From NCBI GenBank assembly GCA_964057225.1, contig OZ059900.1:18677638-18741637 (forward strand): DNA of 64,000 bases. Direction: 5' to 3'. The notes beneath the pieces were generated by a model. The model was not told where the DNA came from, did no database searches, and worked only from the letters and a program-made list of their open reading frames with translations. Of this stretch, positions 27,366 to 40,360 are shown piece after piece. Numbering within the stretch: position 1 is the first letter of the stretch; every line of letters starts with the position of its first letter. The stretch comes from Auanema rhodensis. Lineage: Eukaryota; Nematoda; Chromadorea; Rhabditida; Rhabditidae. The translations under genes were made by a program, and so were the position numbers.

Positions 27366-30300
27366 GACTTACGATTTCATGTGTTCAAACTCATGCAATG
27401 TCAATGAAACCTAGCTCAAAAATGTTCGTACAACGTCTAGTTCCACTTTCACGACAAAAAAACAGGGGTTAGAAAATTAAGGAAATTAGCATATTCTGAG
27501 GGCACGCCCCTTATGGCTAATATTGATTAAATCGATTTTTGTTCATATGAGTCGTCAAATGCAACGAATTTCAGCGTGTTACATACTTAAATGAAGCATT
27601 TTACATGCTGAACACTAGAAAAATACAAAAACACAGTATTTCCCATGAGAAATATTTTATTATGCTGGAAAACCAGTTTTTGGAAATTTCGCTGTAAACA
27701 AGGTTTTGACTTACGATTTCATGTGTTCAAACTCATGCAATGTCAATGAAACCTAGCTCAAAAATGTTCGTACAACGTCTAGTTCCACTTTCACGACAAA
27801 AAAACAGGGGTTAGAAAATTAAGGAAATTAGCATATTCTGAGGGCACGCCCCTTATGGCTAATATTGATTAAATCGATTTTTGTTCATATGAGTCGTCAA
27901 ATGCAACGAATTTCAGCGTGTTACATACTAAAATGAAGCATTTTACATGCTGAACACTAGAAAAATACAAAAACACAGTATTTCCCATGAGAAATATTTT
28001 ATTATGCTGGAAAACCAGTTTTTGGAAATTTCGCTGTAAACAAGGTTTTGACTTACGATTTCATGTGTTCAAACTCATGCAATGTCAATGAAACCTAGCT
28101 CAAAAATGTTCGTACAACGTCTAGTTCCACTTTCACGACAAAAAAACAGGGGTTAGAAAATTAAGGAAATTAGCATATTCTGAGGGCACGCCCCTTATGG
28201 CTAATATTGATTAAATCGATTTTTGTTCATATGAGTCGTCAAATGCAACGAATTTCAGCGTGTTACATACTAAAATGAAGCATTTTACATGCTGAACACT
28301 AGAAAAATACAAAAACACAGTATTTCCCATGAGAAATATTTTATTATGCTGGAAAACCAGTTTTTGGAAATTTCGCTGTAAACAAGGTTTTGACTTACGA
28401 TTTCATGTGTTCAAACTCATGCAATGTCAATGAAACCTAGCTCAAAAATGTTCGTACAACGTCTAGTTCCACTTTCACGACAAAAAAACAGGGGTTAGAA
28501 AATTAAGGAAATTAGCATATTCTGAGGGCACGCCCCTTATGGCTAATATTGATTAAATCGATTTTTGTTCATATGAGTCGTCAAATGCAACGAATTTCAG
28601 CGTGTTACATACTAAAATGAAGCATTTTACATGCTGAACACTAGAAGAATACAAAAACACAGTATTTCCCATGAGAAATATTTTATTATGCTGGAAAACC
28701 AGTTTTTGGAAATTTCGCTGTAAACAAGGTTTTGACTTACGATTTCATGTGTTCAAACTCATGCAATGTCAATGAAACCTAGCTCAAAAATGTTCGTACA
28801 ACGTCTAGTTCCACTTTCACGACAAAAAAACAGGGGTTAGAAAATTAAGGAAATTAGCATATTCTGAGGGCACGCCCCTTATGGCTAATATTGATTAAAT
28901 CGATTTTTGTTCATATGAGTCGTCAAATGCAACGAATTTCAGCGTGTTACATACTAAAATGAAGCATTTTACATGCTGAACACTAGAAAAATACAAAAAC
29001 ACAGTATTTCCCATGAGAAATATTTTATTATGCTGGAAAACCAGTTTTTGGAAATTTCGCTGTAAACAAGGTTTTGACTTACGATTTCATGTGTTCAAAC
29101 TCATGCAATGTCAATGAAACCTAGCTCAAAAATGTTCGTACAACGTCTAGTTCCACTTTCACGACAAAAAAACAGGGGTTAGAAAATTAAGGAAATTAGC
29201 ATATTCTGAGGGCACGCCCCTTATGGCTAATATTGATTAAATCGATTTTTGTTCATATGAGTCGTCAAATGCAACGAATTTCAGCGTGTTACATACTTAA
29301 ATGAAGCATTTTACATGCTGAACACTAGAAAAATACAAAAACACAGTATTTCCCATGAGAAATATTTTATTATGCTGGAAAACCAGTTTTTGGAAATTTC
29401 GCTGTAAACAAGGTTTTGACTTACGATTTCATGTGTTCAAACTCATGCAATGTCAATGAAACCTAGCTCAAAAATGTTCGTACAACGTCTAGTTCCACTT
29501 TCACGACAAAAAAACAGGGGTTAGAAAATTAAGGAAATTAGCATATTCTGAGGGCACGCCCCTTATGGCTAATATTGATTAAATCGATTTTTGTTCATAT
29601 GAGTCGTCAAATGCAACGAATTTCAGCGTGTTACATACTAAAATGAAGCATTTTACATGCTGAACACTAGAAAAATACAAAAACACAGTATTTCCCATGA
29701 GAAATATTTTATTATGCTGGAAAACCAGTTTTTGGAAATTTCGCTGTAAACAAGGTTTTGACTTACGATTTCATGTGTTCAAACTCATGCAATGTCAATG
29801 AAACCTAGCTCAAAAATGTTCGTACAACGTCTAGTTCCACTTTCACGACAAAAAAACAGGGGTTAGAAAATTAAGGAAATTAGCATATTCTGAGGGCACG
29901 CCCCTTATGGCTAATATTGATTAAATCGATTTTTGTTCATATGAGTCGTCAAATGCAACGAATTTCAGCGTGTTACATACTAAAATGAAGCATTTTACAT
30001 GCTGAACACTAGAAAAATACAAAAACACAGTATTTCCCATGAGAAATATTTTATTATGCTGGAAAACCAGTTTTTGGAAATTTCGCTGTAAACAAGGTTT
30101 TGACTTACGATTTCATGTGTTCAAACTCATGCAATGTCAATGAAACCTAGCTCAAAAATGTTCGTACAACGTCTAGTTCCACTTTCACGACAAAAAAACA
30201 GGGGTTAGAAAATTAAGGAAATTAGCATATTCTGAGGGCACGCCCCTTATGGCTAATATTGATTAAATCGATTTTTGTTCATATGAGTCGTCAAATGCAA

Positions 30301-33300
30301 CGAATTTCAGCGTGTTACATAATAAAATGAAGCATTTTACATGCTGAACACTAGAAAAATACAAAAACACAGTATTTCCCATGAGAAATATTTTATTATG
30401 CTGGAAAACCAGTTTTTGGAAATTTCGCTGTAAACAAGGTTTTGACTTACGATTTCATGTGTTCAAACTCATGCAATGTCAATGAAACCTAGCTCAAAAA
30501 TGTTCGTACAACGTCTAGTTCCACTTTTACGACAAAAAAACAGGGGTTAGAAAATTAAGGAAATTAGCATATTCTGAGGGCACGCCCCTTATGGCTAATA
30601 TTGATTAAATCGATTTTTGTTCATATGAGTCGTCAAATGCAACGAATTTCAGCGTGTTACATACTTAAATGAAGCATTTTACATGCTGAACACTAGAAAA
30701 ATACAAAAACACAGTATTTCCCATGAGAAATATTTTATTATGCTGGAAAACCAGTTTTTGGAAATTTCGCTGTAAACAAGGTTTTGACTTACGATTTCAT
30801 GTGTTCAAACTCATGCAATGTCAATGAAACCTAGCTCAAAAATGTTCGTACAACGTCTAGTTCCACTTTCACGACAAAAAAACAGGGGTTAGAAAATTAA
30901 GGAAATTAGCATATTCTGAGGGCACGCCCCTTATGGCTAATATTGATTAAATCGATTTTTGTTCATATGAGTCGTCAAATGCAACGAATTTCAGCGTGTT
31001 ACATACTAAAATGAAGCATTTTACATGCTGAACACTAGAAAAATACAAAAACACAGTATTTCCCATGAGAAATATTTTATTATGCTGGAAAACCAGTTTT
31101 TGGAAATTTCGCTGTAAACAAGGTTTTGACTTACGATTTCATGTGTTCAAACTCATGCAATGTCAATGAAACCTAGCTCAAAAATGTTCGTACAACGTCT
31201 AGTTCCACTTTCACGACAAAAAAACAGGGGTTAGAAAATTAAGGAAATTAGCATATTCTGAGGGCACGCCCCTTATGGCTAATATTGATTAAATCGATTT
31301 TTGTTCATATGAGTCGTCAAATGCAACGAATTTCAGCGTGTTACATACTAAAATGAAGCATTTTACATGCTGAACACTAGAAAAATACAAAAACACAGTA
31401 TTTCCCATGAGAAATATTTTATTATGCTGGAAAACCAGTTTTTGGAAATTTCGCTGTAAACAAGGTTTTGACTTACGATTTCATGTGTTCAAACTCATGC
31501 AATGTCAATGAAACCTAGCTCAAAAATGTTCGTACAACGTCTAGTTCCACTTTCACGACAAAAAAACAGGGGTTAGAAAATTAAGGAAATTAGCATATTC
31601 TGAGGGCACGCCCCTTATGGCTAATATTGATTAAATCGATTTTTGTTCATATGAGTCGTCAAATGCAACGAATTTCAGCGTGTTACATACTAAAATGAAG
31701 CATTTTACATGCTGAACACTAGAAGAATACAAAAACACAGTATTTCCCATGAGAAATATTTTATTATGCTGGAAAACCAGTTTTTGGAAATTTCGCTGTA
31801 AACAAGGTTTTGACTTACGATTTCATGTGTTCAAACTCATGCAATGTCAATGAAACCTAGCTCAAAAATGTTCGTACAACGTCTAGTTCCACTTTCACGA
31901 CAAAAAAACAGGGGTTAGAAAATTAAGGAAATTAGCATATTCTGAGGGCACGCCCCTTATGGCTAATATTGATTAAATCGATTTTTGTTCATATGAGTCG
32001 TCAAATGCAACGAATTTCAGCGTGTTACATACTAAAATGAAGCATTTTACATGCTGAACACTAGAAAAATACAAAAACACAGTATTTCCCATGAGAAATA
32101 TTTTATTATGCTGGAAAACCAGTTTTTGGAAATTTCGCTGTAAACAAGGTTTTGACTTACGATTTCATGTGTTCAAACTCATGCAATGTCAATGAAACCT
32201 AGCTCAAAAATGTTCGTACAACGTCTAGTTCCACTTTCACGACAAAAAAACAGGGGTTAGAAAATTAAGGAAATTAGCATATTCTGAGGGCACGCCCCTT
32301 ATGGCTAATATTGATTAAATCGATTTTTGTTCATATGAGTCGTCAAATGCAACGAATTTCAGCGTGTTACATACTAAAATGAAGCATTTTACATGCTGAA
32401 CACTAGAAAAATACAAAAACACAGTATTTCCCATGAGAAATATTTTATTATGCTGGAAAACCAGTTTTTGGAAATTTCGCTGTAAACAAGGTTTTGACTT
32501 ACGATTTCATGTGTTCAAACTCATGCAATGTCAATGAAACCTAGCTCAAAAATGTTCGTACAACGTCTAGTTCCACTTTCACGACAAAAAAACAGGGGTT
32601 AGAAAATTAAGGAAATTAGCATATTCTGAGGGCACGCCCCTTATGGCTAATATTGATTAAATCGATTTTTGTTCATATGAGTCGTCAAATGCAACGAATT
32701 TCAGCGTGTTACATACTAAAATGAAGCATTTTACATGCTGAACACTAGAAGAATACAAAAACACAGTATTTCCCATGAGAAATATTTTATTATGCTGGAA
32801 AACCAGTTTTTGGAAATTTCGCTGTAAACAAGGTTTTGACTTACGATTTCATGTGTTCAAACTCATGCAATGTCAATGAAACCTAGCTCAAAAATGTTCG
32901 TACAACGTCTAGTTCCACTTTCACGACAAAAAAACAGGGGTTAGAAAATTAAGGAAATTAGCATATTCTGAGGGCACGCCCCTTATGGCTAATATTGATT
33001 AAATCGATTTTTGTTCATATGAGTCGTCAAATGCAACGAATTTCAGCGTGTTACATACTAAAATGAAGCATTTTACATGCTGAACACTAGAAAAATACAA
33101 AAACACAGTATTTCCCATGAGAAATATTTTATTATGCTGGAAAACCAGTTTTTGGAAATTTCGCTGTAAACAAGGTTTTGACTTACGATTTCATGTGTTC
33201 AAACTCATGCAATGTCAATGAAACCTAGCTCAAAAATGTTCGTACAACGTCTAGTTCCACTTTCACGACAAAAAAACAGGGGTTAGAAAATTAAGGAAAT

Positions 33301-33863
33301 TAGCATATTCTGAGGGCACGCCCCTTATGGCTAATATTGATTAAATCGATTTTTGTTCATATGAGTCGTCAAATGCAACGAATTTCAGCGTGTTACATAC
33401 TAAAATGAAGCATTTTACATGCTGAACACTAGAAAAATACAAAAACACAGTATTTCCCATGAGAAATATTTTATTATGCTGGAAAACCAGTTTTTGGAAA
33501 TTTCGCTGTAAACAAGGTTTTGACTTACGATTTCATGTGTTCAAACTCATGCAATGTCAATGAAACCTAGCTCAAAAATGTTCGTACAACGTCTAGTTCC
33601 ACTTTCACGACAAAAAAACAGGGGTTAGAAAATTAAGGAAATTAGCATATTCTGAGGGCACGCCCCTTATGGCTAATATTGATTAAATCGATTTTTGTTC
33701 ATATGAGTCGTCAAATGCAACGAATTTCAGCGTGTTACATACTAAAATGAAGCATTTTACATGCTGAACACTAAAAAAATACAAAAACACAGTATTTCCC
33801 ATGAGAAATATTTTATTATGCTGGAAAACCAGTTTTTGGAAATTTCGCTGTAAACAAGGTTTT
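27366..33863 (+). repeat. A57 block 1: 19 consecutive monomers with A57 (copies 81-99)
   Basis: Every copy from 27366 to 33522 has A57 (T in the reference), and the next copy at 33864 returns to T. Within the block, T223 marks copies 81, 86 and 90; G256 marks 84, 93 and 96; and A253 marks 99. A221 (copy 89) and T85 (copy 90) are private. The T223 spacing of five and then four monomers suggests decayed four- to five-copy units. The sharp edges show that the block expanded as a unit. Confidence 0.92.
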
Positions 33864-36800
33864 GACTTACGATTTCATGTGTTCAAACTCATGCAATGTC
33901 AATGAAACCTAGCTCAAAATTGTTCGTACAACGTCTAGTTCCACTTTCACGACAAAAAAACAGGGGTTAGAAAATTAAGGAAATTAGCATATTCTGAGGG
34001 CACGCCCCTTATGGCTAATATTGATTAAATCGATTTTTGTTCATATGATTCGTCAAATGCAACGAATTTTAGCGTGTTACATACTAAAATGAAGCATTTT
34101 ACATGCTGAACACTAGAAGAATACAAAAACACAGTATTTCCCATGAGAAATATTTTATTATGCTGGAAAACCAGTTTTTGGAAATTTCGCTGTAAACAAG
34201 GTTTTGACTTACGATTTCATGTGTTCAAACTCATGCAATGTCAATGAAACCTAGCTCAAAATTGTTCGTACAACGTCTAGTTCCACTTTCACGACAAAAA
34301 AACAGGGGTTAGAAAATTAAGGAAATTAGCATATTCTGAGGGCACGCCCCTTATGGCTAATATTGATTAAATCGATTTTTGTTCATATGAGTCGTCAAAT
34401 GCAACGAATTTCAGCGTGTTACATACTAAAATGAAGCATTTTACATGCTGAACACTAGAAAAATACAAAAACACAGTATTTCCCATGAGAAATATTTTAT
34501 TATGCTTGAAAACCAGTTTTTGGAAATTTCGCTGTAAACAAGGTTTTGACTTACGATTTCATGTGTTCAAACTCATGCAATGTCAATGAAACCTAGCTCA
34601 AAATTGTTCGTACAACGTCTAGTTCCACTTTCACGACAAAAAAACAGGGGTTAGAAAATTAAGGAAATTAGCATATTCTGAGGGCACGCCCCTTATGGCT
34701 AATATTGATTAAATCGATTTTTGTTCATATGAGTCGTCAAATGCAACGAATTTCAGCGTGTTACATACTAAAATGAAGCATTTTACATGCTGAACACTAG
34801 AAAAATACAAGAACACAGTATTTCCCATGAGAAATATTTTATTATGCTGGAAAACCAGTTTTTGGAAATTTCGCTGTAAACAAGGTTTTGACTTACGATT
34901 TCATGTGTTCAAACTCATGCAATGTCAATGAAACCTAGCTCAAAATTGTTCGTACAACGTCTAGTTCCACTTTCACGACAAAAAAACAGGGGTTAGAAAA
35001 TTAAGGAAATTAGCATATTCTGAGGGCACGCCCCTTATGGCTAATATTGATTAAATCGATTTTTGTTCATATGAGTCGTCAAATGCAACGAATTTCAGCG
35101 TGTTACATACTAAAATGAAGCATTTTACATGCTGAACACTAGAAGAATACAAAAACACAGTATTTCCCATGAGAAATATTTTATTATGCTGGAAAACCAG
35201 TTTTTGGAAATTTCGCTGTAAACAAGGTTTTGACTTACGATTTCATGTGTTCAAACTCATGCAATGTCAATGAAACCTAGCTCAAAATTGTTTGTACAAC
35301 GTCTAGTTCCACTTTCACGACAAAAAAACAGGGGTTAGAAAATTAAGGAAATTAGCATATTCTGAGGGCACGCCCCTTATGGCTAATATTGATTAAATCG
35401 ATTTTTGTTCATATGAGTCGTCAAATGCAACGAATTTCAGGGTGTTACATACTAAAATGAAGCATTTTACATGCTGAACACTAGAAAAATACAAAAACAC
35501 AGTATTTCCCATGAGAAATATTTTATTATGCTGGAAAACCAGTTTTTGGAAATTTCGCTGTAAACAAGGTTTTGACTTACGATTTCATGTGTTCAAACTC
35601 ATGCAATGTCAATGAAACCTAGCTCAAAATTGTTCCTACAACGTCTAGTTCCACTTTCACGACAAAAAACAGGGGTTAGAAAATTAAGGAAATTAGCATA
35701 TTCTGAGGGCACGCCCCTTATGGCTAATATTGATTAAATCGATTTTTGTTCATATGAGTCGTCAAATGCAACGAATTTCAGCGTGTTACATACTAAAATG
35801 AAGCATTTTACATGCTGAACACTAGAAAAATACAAAAACACAGTATTTCCCATGAGAAATATTTTATTATGCTGGAAAACCAGTTTTTGGAAATTTCGCT
35901 GTAAACAAGGTTTTGACTTACGATTTCATGTGTTCAAACTCATGCAATGTCAATGAAACCTAGCTCAAAATTGTTCGTACAACGTCTAGTTCCACTTTCA
36001 CGACAAAAAAACAGGGGTTAGAAAATTAAGGAAATTAGCATATTCTGAGGGCACGCCCCTTATGGCTAATATTGATTAAATCGATTTTTGTTCATATGAT
36101 TCGTCAAATGCAACGAATTTTAGCGTGTTACATACTTAAATGAAGCATTTTACATGCTGAACACTAGAAAAAAACAAAAACACAGTATTTCCCATGAGAA
36201 ATATTTTATTATGCTGGAAAACCAGTTTTTGGAAATTTCGCTGTAAACAAGGTTTTGACTTACGATTTCATGTGTTCAAACTCATGCAATGTCAATGAAA
36301 CTTAGCTCAAAATTGTTCGTACAACGTCTAGTTCCACTTTCACGACAAAAAAACAGGGGTTAGAAAATTAAGGAAATTAGCATATTCTGAGGGCACGCCC
36401 CTTATGGCTAATATTGATTAAATCGATTTTTGTTCATATGAGTCGTCAAATGCAACGAATTTCAGCGTGTTACATACTGAAATGAAGCATTTTACATGCT
36501 GAACACTAGAAAAATACAAAAACACAGTATTTCCCATGAGAAATATTTTATTATGCTTGAAAACCAGTTTTTGGAAATTTCGCTGTAAACAAGGTTTTGA
36601 CTTACGATTTCATGTGTTCAAACTCATGCAATGTCAATGAAACCTAGCTCAAAATTGTTCGTACAACGTCTAGTTCCACTTTCACGACAAAAAAACAGGG
36701 GTTAGAAAATTAAGGAAATTAGCATATTCTGAGGGCACGCCCCTTATGGCTAATATTGATTAAATCGATTTTTGTTCATATGAGTCGTCAAATGCAACGA

Positions 36801-38308
36801 ATTTCAGCGTGTTACATACTAAAATGAAGCATTTCACATGCTGAACACTAGAAGAATACAAAAACACAGTATTTCCCATGAGAAATATTTTATTATGCTG
36901 GAAAACCAGTTTTTGGAAATTTCGCTGTAAACAAGGTTTTGACTTACGATTTCATGTGTTCAAACTCATGCAATGTCAATGAAACCTAGCTCAAAATTGT
37001 TTGTACAACGTCTAGTTCCACTTTCACGACAAAAAAACAGGGGTTAGAAAATTAAGGAAATTAGCATATTCTGAGGGCACGCCCCTTATGGCTAATATTG
37101 ATTAAATCGATTTTTGTTCATATGAGTCGTCAAATGCAACGAATTTCAGCGTGTTACATACTAAAATGAAGCATTTTACATGCTGAACACTAGAAAAATA
37201 CAAAAACACAGTATTTCCCATGAGAAATATTTTATTATGCTGGAAAACCAGTTTTTGGAAATTTCGCTGTAAACAAGGTTTTGACTTACGATTTCATGTG
37301 TTCAAACTCATGCAATGTCAATGAAACCTAGCTCAAAATTGTTCGTACAACGTCTAGTTCCACTTTCACGACAAAAAAACAGGGGTTAGAAAATTAAGGA
37401 AATTAGCATATTCTGAGGGCACGCCCCTTATGGCTAATATTGATTAAATCGATTTTTGTTCATATGAGTCGTCAAATGCAACGAATTTCAGCGTGTTACA
37501 TACTAAAATGAAGCATTTTACATGCTGAACACTAGAAAAATACAAAGACACAGTATTTCCCATGAGAAATATTTTATTATGCTGGAAAACCAGTTTTTGG
37601 AAATTTCGCTGTAAACAAGGTTTTGACTTACGATTTCATGTGTTCAAACTCATGCAATGTCAATGAAACCTAGCTCAAAATTGTTTGTACAACGTCTAGT
37701 TCCACTTTCACGACAAAAAAACAGGGGTTAGAAAATTAAGGAAATTAGCATATTCTGAGGGCACGCCCCTTATGGCTAATATTGATTAAATCGATTTTTG
37801 TTCATATGAGTCGTCAAATGCAACGAATTTCAGCGTGTTACATACTAAAATGAAGCATTTTACATGCTGAACACTAGAAAAATACAAAAACACAGTATTT
37901 CCCATGAGAAATATTTTATTATGCTGGAAAACCAGTTTTTGGAAATTTCGCTGTAAACAAGGTTTTGACTTACGATTTCATGTGTTCAAACTCATGCAAT
38001 GTCAATGAAACCTAGCTCAAAATTGTTCGTACAACGTCTAGTTCCACTTTCACGACAAAAAAACAGGGGTTAGAAAATTAAGGAAATTAGCATATTCTGA
38101 GGGCACGCCCCTTATGGCTAATATTGATTAAATCGATTTTTGTTCATATGAGTCGTCAAATGCAACGAATTTCAGCGTGTTACATACTAAAATGAAGCAT
38201 TTTACATGCTGAACACTAGAAAAATACAAAAACACAGTATTTCCCATGAGAAATATTTTATTATGCTGGAAAACCAGTTTTTGGAAATTTCGCTGTAAAC
38301 AAGGTTTT
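33864..38308 (+). repeat. T186/T302/T62 series (copies 100-112)
   Basis: The series begins T186+T207+G256, T302, G264, G256, T62+G210. It then partly repeats: T186+T207+T223 with private A259, T46+G223+T302, C237+G256, T62, G265, T62, reference. Copy 105 has only six A's in the run and a private C63, and is 341 bp. T62 changes CGTACA to TGTACA, creating a BsrGI-type site at the copies starting 35232, 36941 and 37625. The first five members recur in the same order at 61228-62937. Confidence 0.88.
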
Positions 38309-40360
38309 GACTTACGATTTCATGTGTTCAAACTCATGCAATGTCAATGAAACCTAGCTCAAAATTGTTCGTACAACGTCTAGTTCCACTTTCACGACAA
38401 AAAAACAGGGTTTAGAAAATTAAGGAAATTAGCATATTCTGAGGGCACGCCCCTTATGGCTAATATTGATTAAATCGATTTTTGTTCATATGAGTCGTCA
38501 AATGCAACGAATTTCAGCGTGTTACATACTAAAATGAAGCATTTTACATGCTGAACACTAGAAAAATACAAAAACACAGTATTTCCCATGAGAAATATTT
38601 TATTATGCTGGAAAACCAGTTTTTGGAAATTTCGCTGTAACCAAGGTTTTGACTTACGATTTCATGTGTTCAAACTCATGCAATGTCAATGAAACCTAGC
38701 TCAAAATTGTTCGTACAACGTCTAGTTCCACTTTCACGACAAAAAAACAGGGGTTAGAAAATTAAGGAAATTAGCATATTCTGAGGGCACGCCCCTTATG
38801 GCTAATATTGATTAAATCGATTTTTGATCATATGAGTCGTCAAATGCAACGAATTTCAGCGTGTTACATACTAAAATGAAGCATTTTACATGCTGAACAC
38901 TAGAAAAATACAAAAACACAGTATTTCCCATGAGAAATATTTTATTATGCTGGAAAACCAGTTTTTGGAAATTTCGCTGTAAACAAGGTTTTGACTTACG
39001 ATTTCATGTGTTCAAACTCATGCACTGTCAATGAAACCTAGCTCAAAATTGTTCGTACAACGTCTAGTTCCACTTTCACGACAAAAAAACAGGGGTTAGG
39101 AAATTAAGGAAATTAGCATATTCTGAGGGCACGCCCCTTATGGCTAATATTGATTAAATCGATTTTTGTTCATATGAGTCGTCAAATGCAACGAATTTCA
39201 GCGTGTTACATACTAAAATGAAGCATTTTACATGCTGAACACTAGAAAAATACAAAAACACAGTATTTCCCATGAGAAATATTTTATTATGCTGGAAAAC
39301 CAGTTTTTGGAAATTTCGCTGTAAACAAGGTTTTGACTTACGATTTCATGTGTTCAAACTCATGCAATGTCAATGAAACCTAGCTCAAAATTGTTCGTAC
39401 AACGTCTAGTTCCACTTTCACGACAAAAAAACAGGGTTTAGAAAATTAAGGAAATTAGCATATTCTGAGGGCACGCCCCTTATGGCTAATATTGATTAAA
39501 TCGATTTTTGTTCATATGAGTCGTCAAATGCAACGAATTTCAGCGTGTTACATACTAAAATGAAGCATTTTACATGCTGAACACTAGAAAAATACAAAAA
39601 CACAGTATTTCCCATGAGAAATATTTTATTATGCTGGAAAACCAGTTTTTGGAAATTTCGCTGTAACCAAGGTTTTGACTTACGATTTCATGTGTTCAAA
39701 CTCATGCAATGTCAATGAAACCTAGCTCAAAATTGTTCGTACAACGTCTAGTTCCACTTTCACGACAAAAAAACAGGGGTTAGAAAATTAAGGAAATTAG
39801 CATATTCTGAGGGCACGCCCCTTATGGCTAATATTGATTAAATCGATTTTTGATCATATGAGTCGTCAAATGCAACGAATTTCAGCGTGTTACATACTAA
39901 AATGAAGCATTTTACATGCTGAACACTAGAAAAATACAAAAACACAGTATTTCCCATGAGAAATATTTTATTATGCTGGAAAACCAGTTTTTGGAAATTT
40001 CGCTGTAAACAAGGTTTTGACTTACGATTTCATGTGTTCAAACTCATGCACTGTCAATGAAACCTAGCTCAAAATTGTTCGTACAACGTCTAGTTCCACT
40101 TTCACGACAAAAAAACAGGGGTTAGGAAATTAAGGAAATTAGCATATTCTGAGGGCACGCCCCTTATGGCTAATATTGATTAAATCGATTTTTGTTCATA
40201 TGAGTCGTCAAATGCAACGAATTTCAGCGTGTTACATACTAAAATGAACCATTTTACATGCTGAACACTAGAAAAATACAAAAACACAGTATTTCCCATG
40301 AGAAATATTTTATTATGCTGGAAAACCAGTTTTTGGAAATTTCGCTGTAAACAAGGTTTT
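38309..40360 (+). repeat. Three-monomer higher-order repeat T103+C333 / A177 / C33+G108 (copies 113-118)
   Basis: Two tandem 1026-bp units, 38309-39334 and 39335-40360, have the same order of marks. Copy 118 additionally has C231, which is absent from copy 115. A177 creates a TGATCA (BclI-type) site, present only in the copies starting 38651, 39677 and 41388. None of these marks except C231 occurs outside 38.3-42.1 kb, so the unit arose locally. Confidence 0.92.
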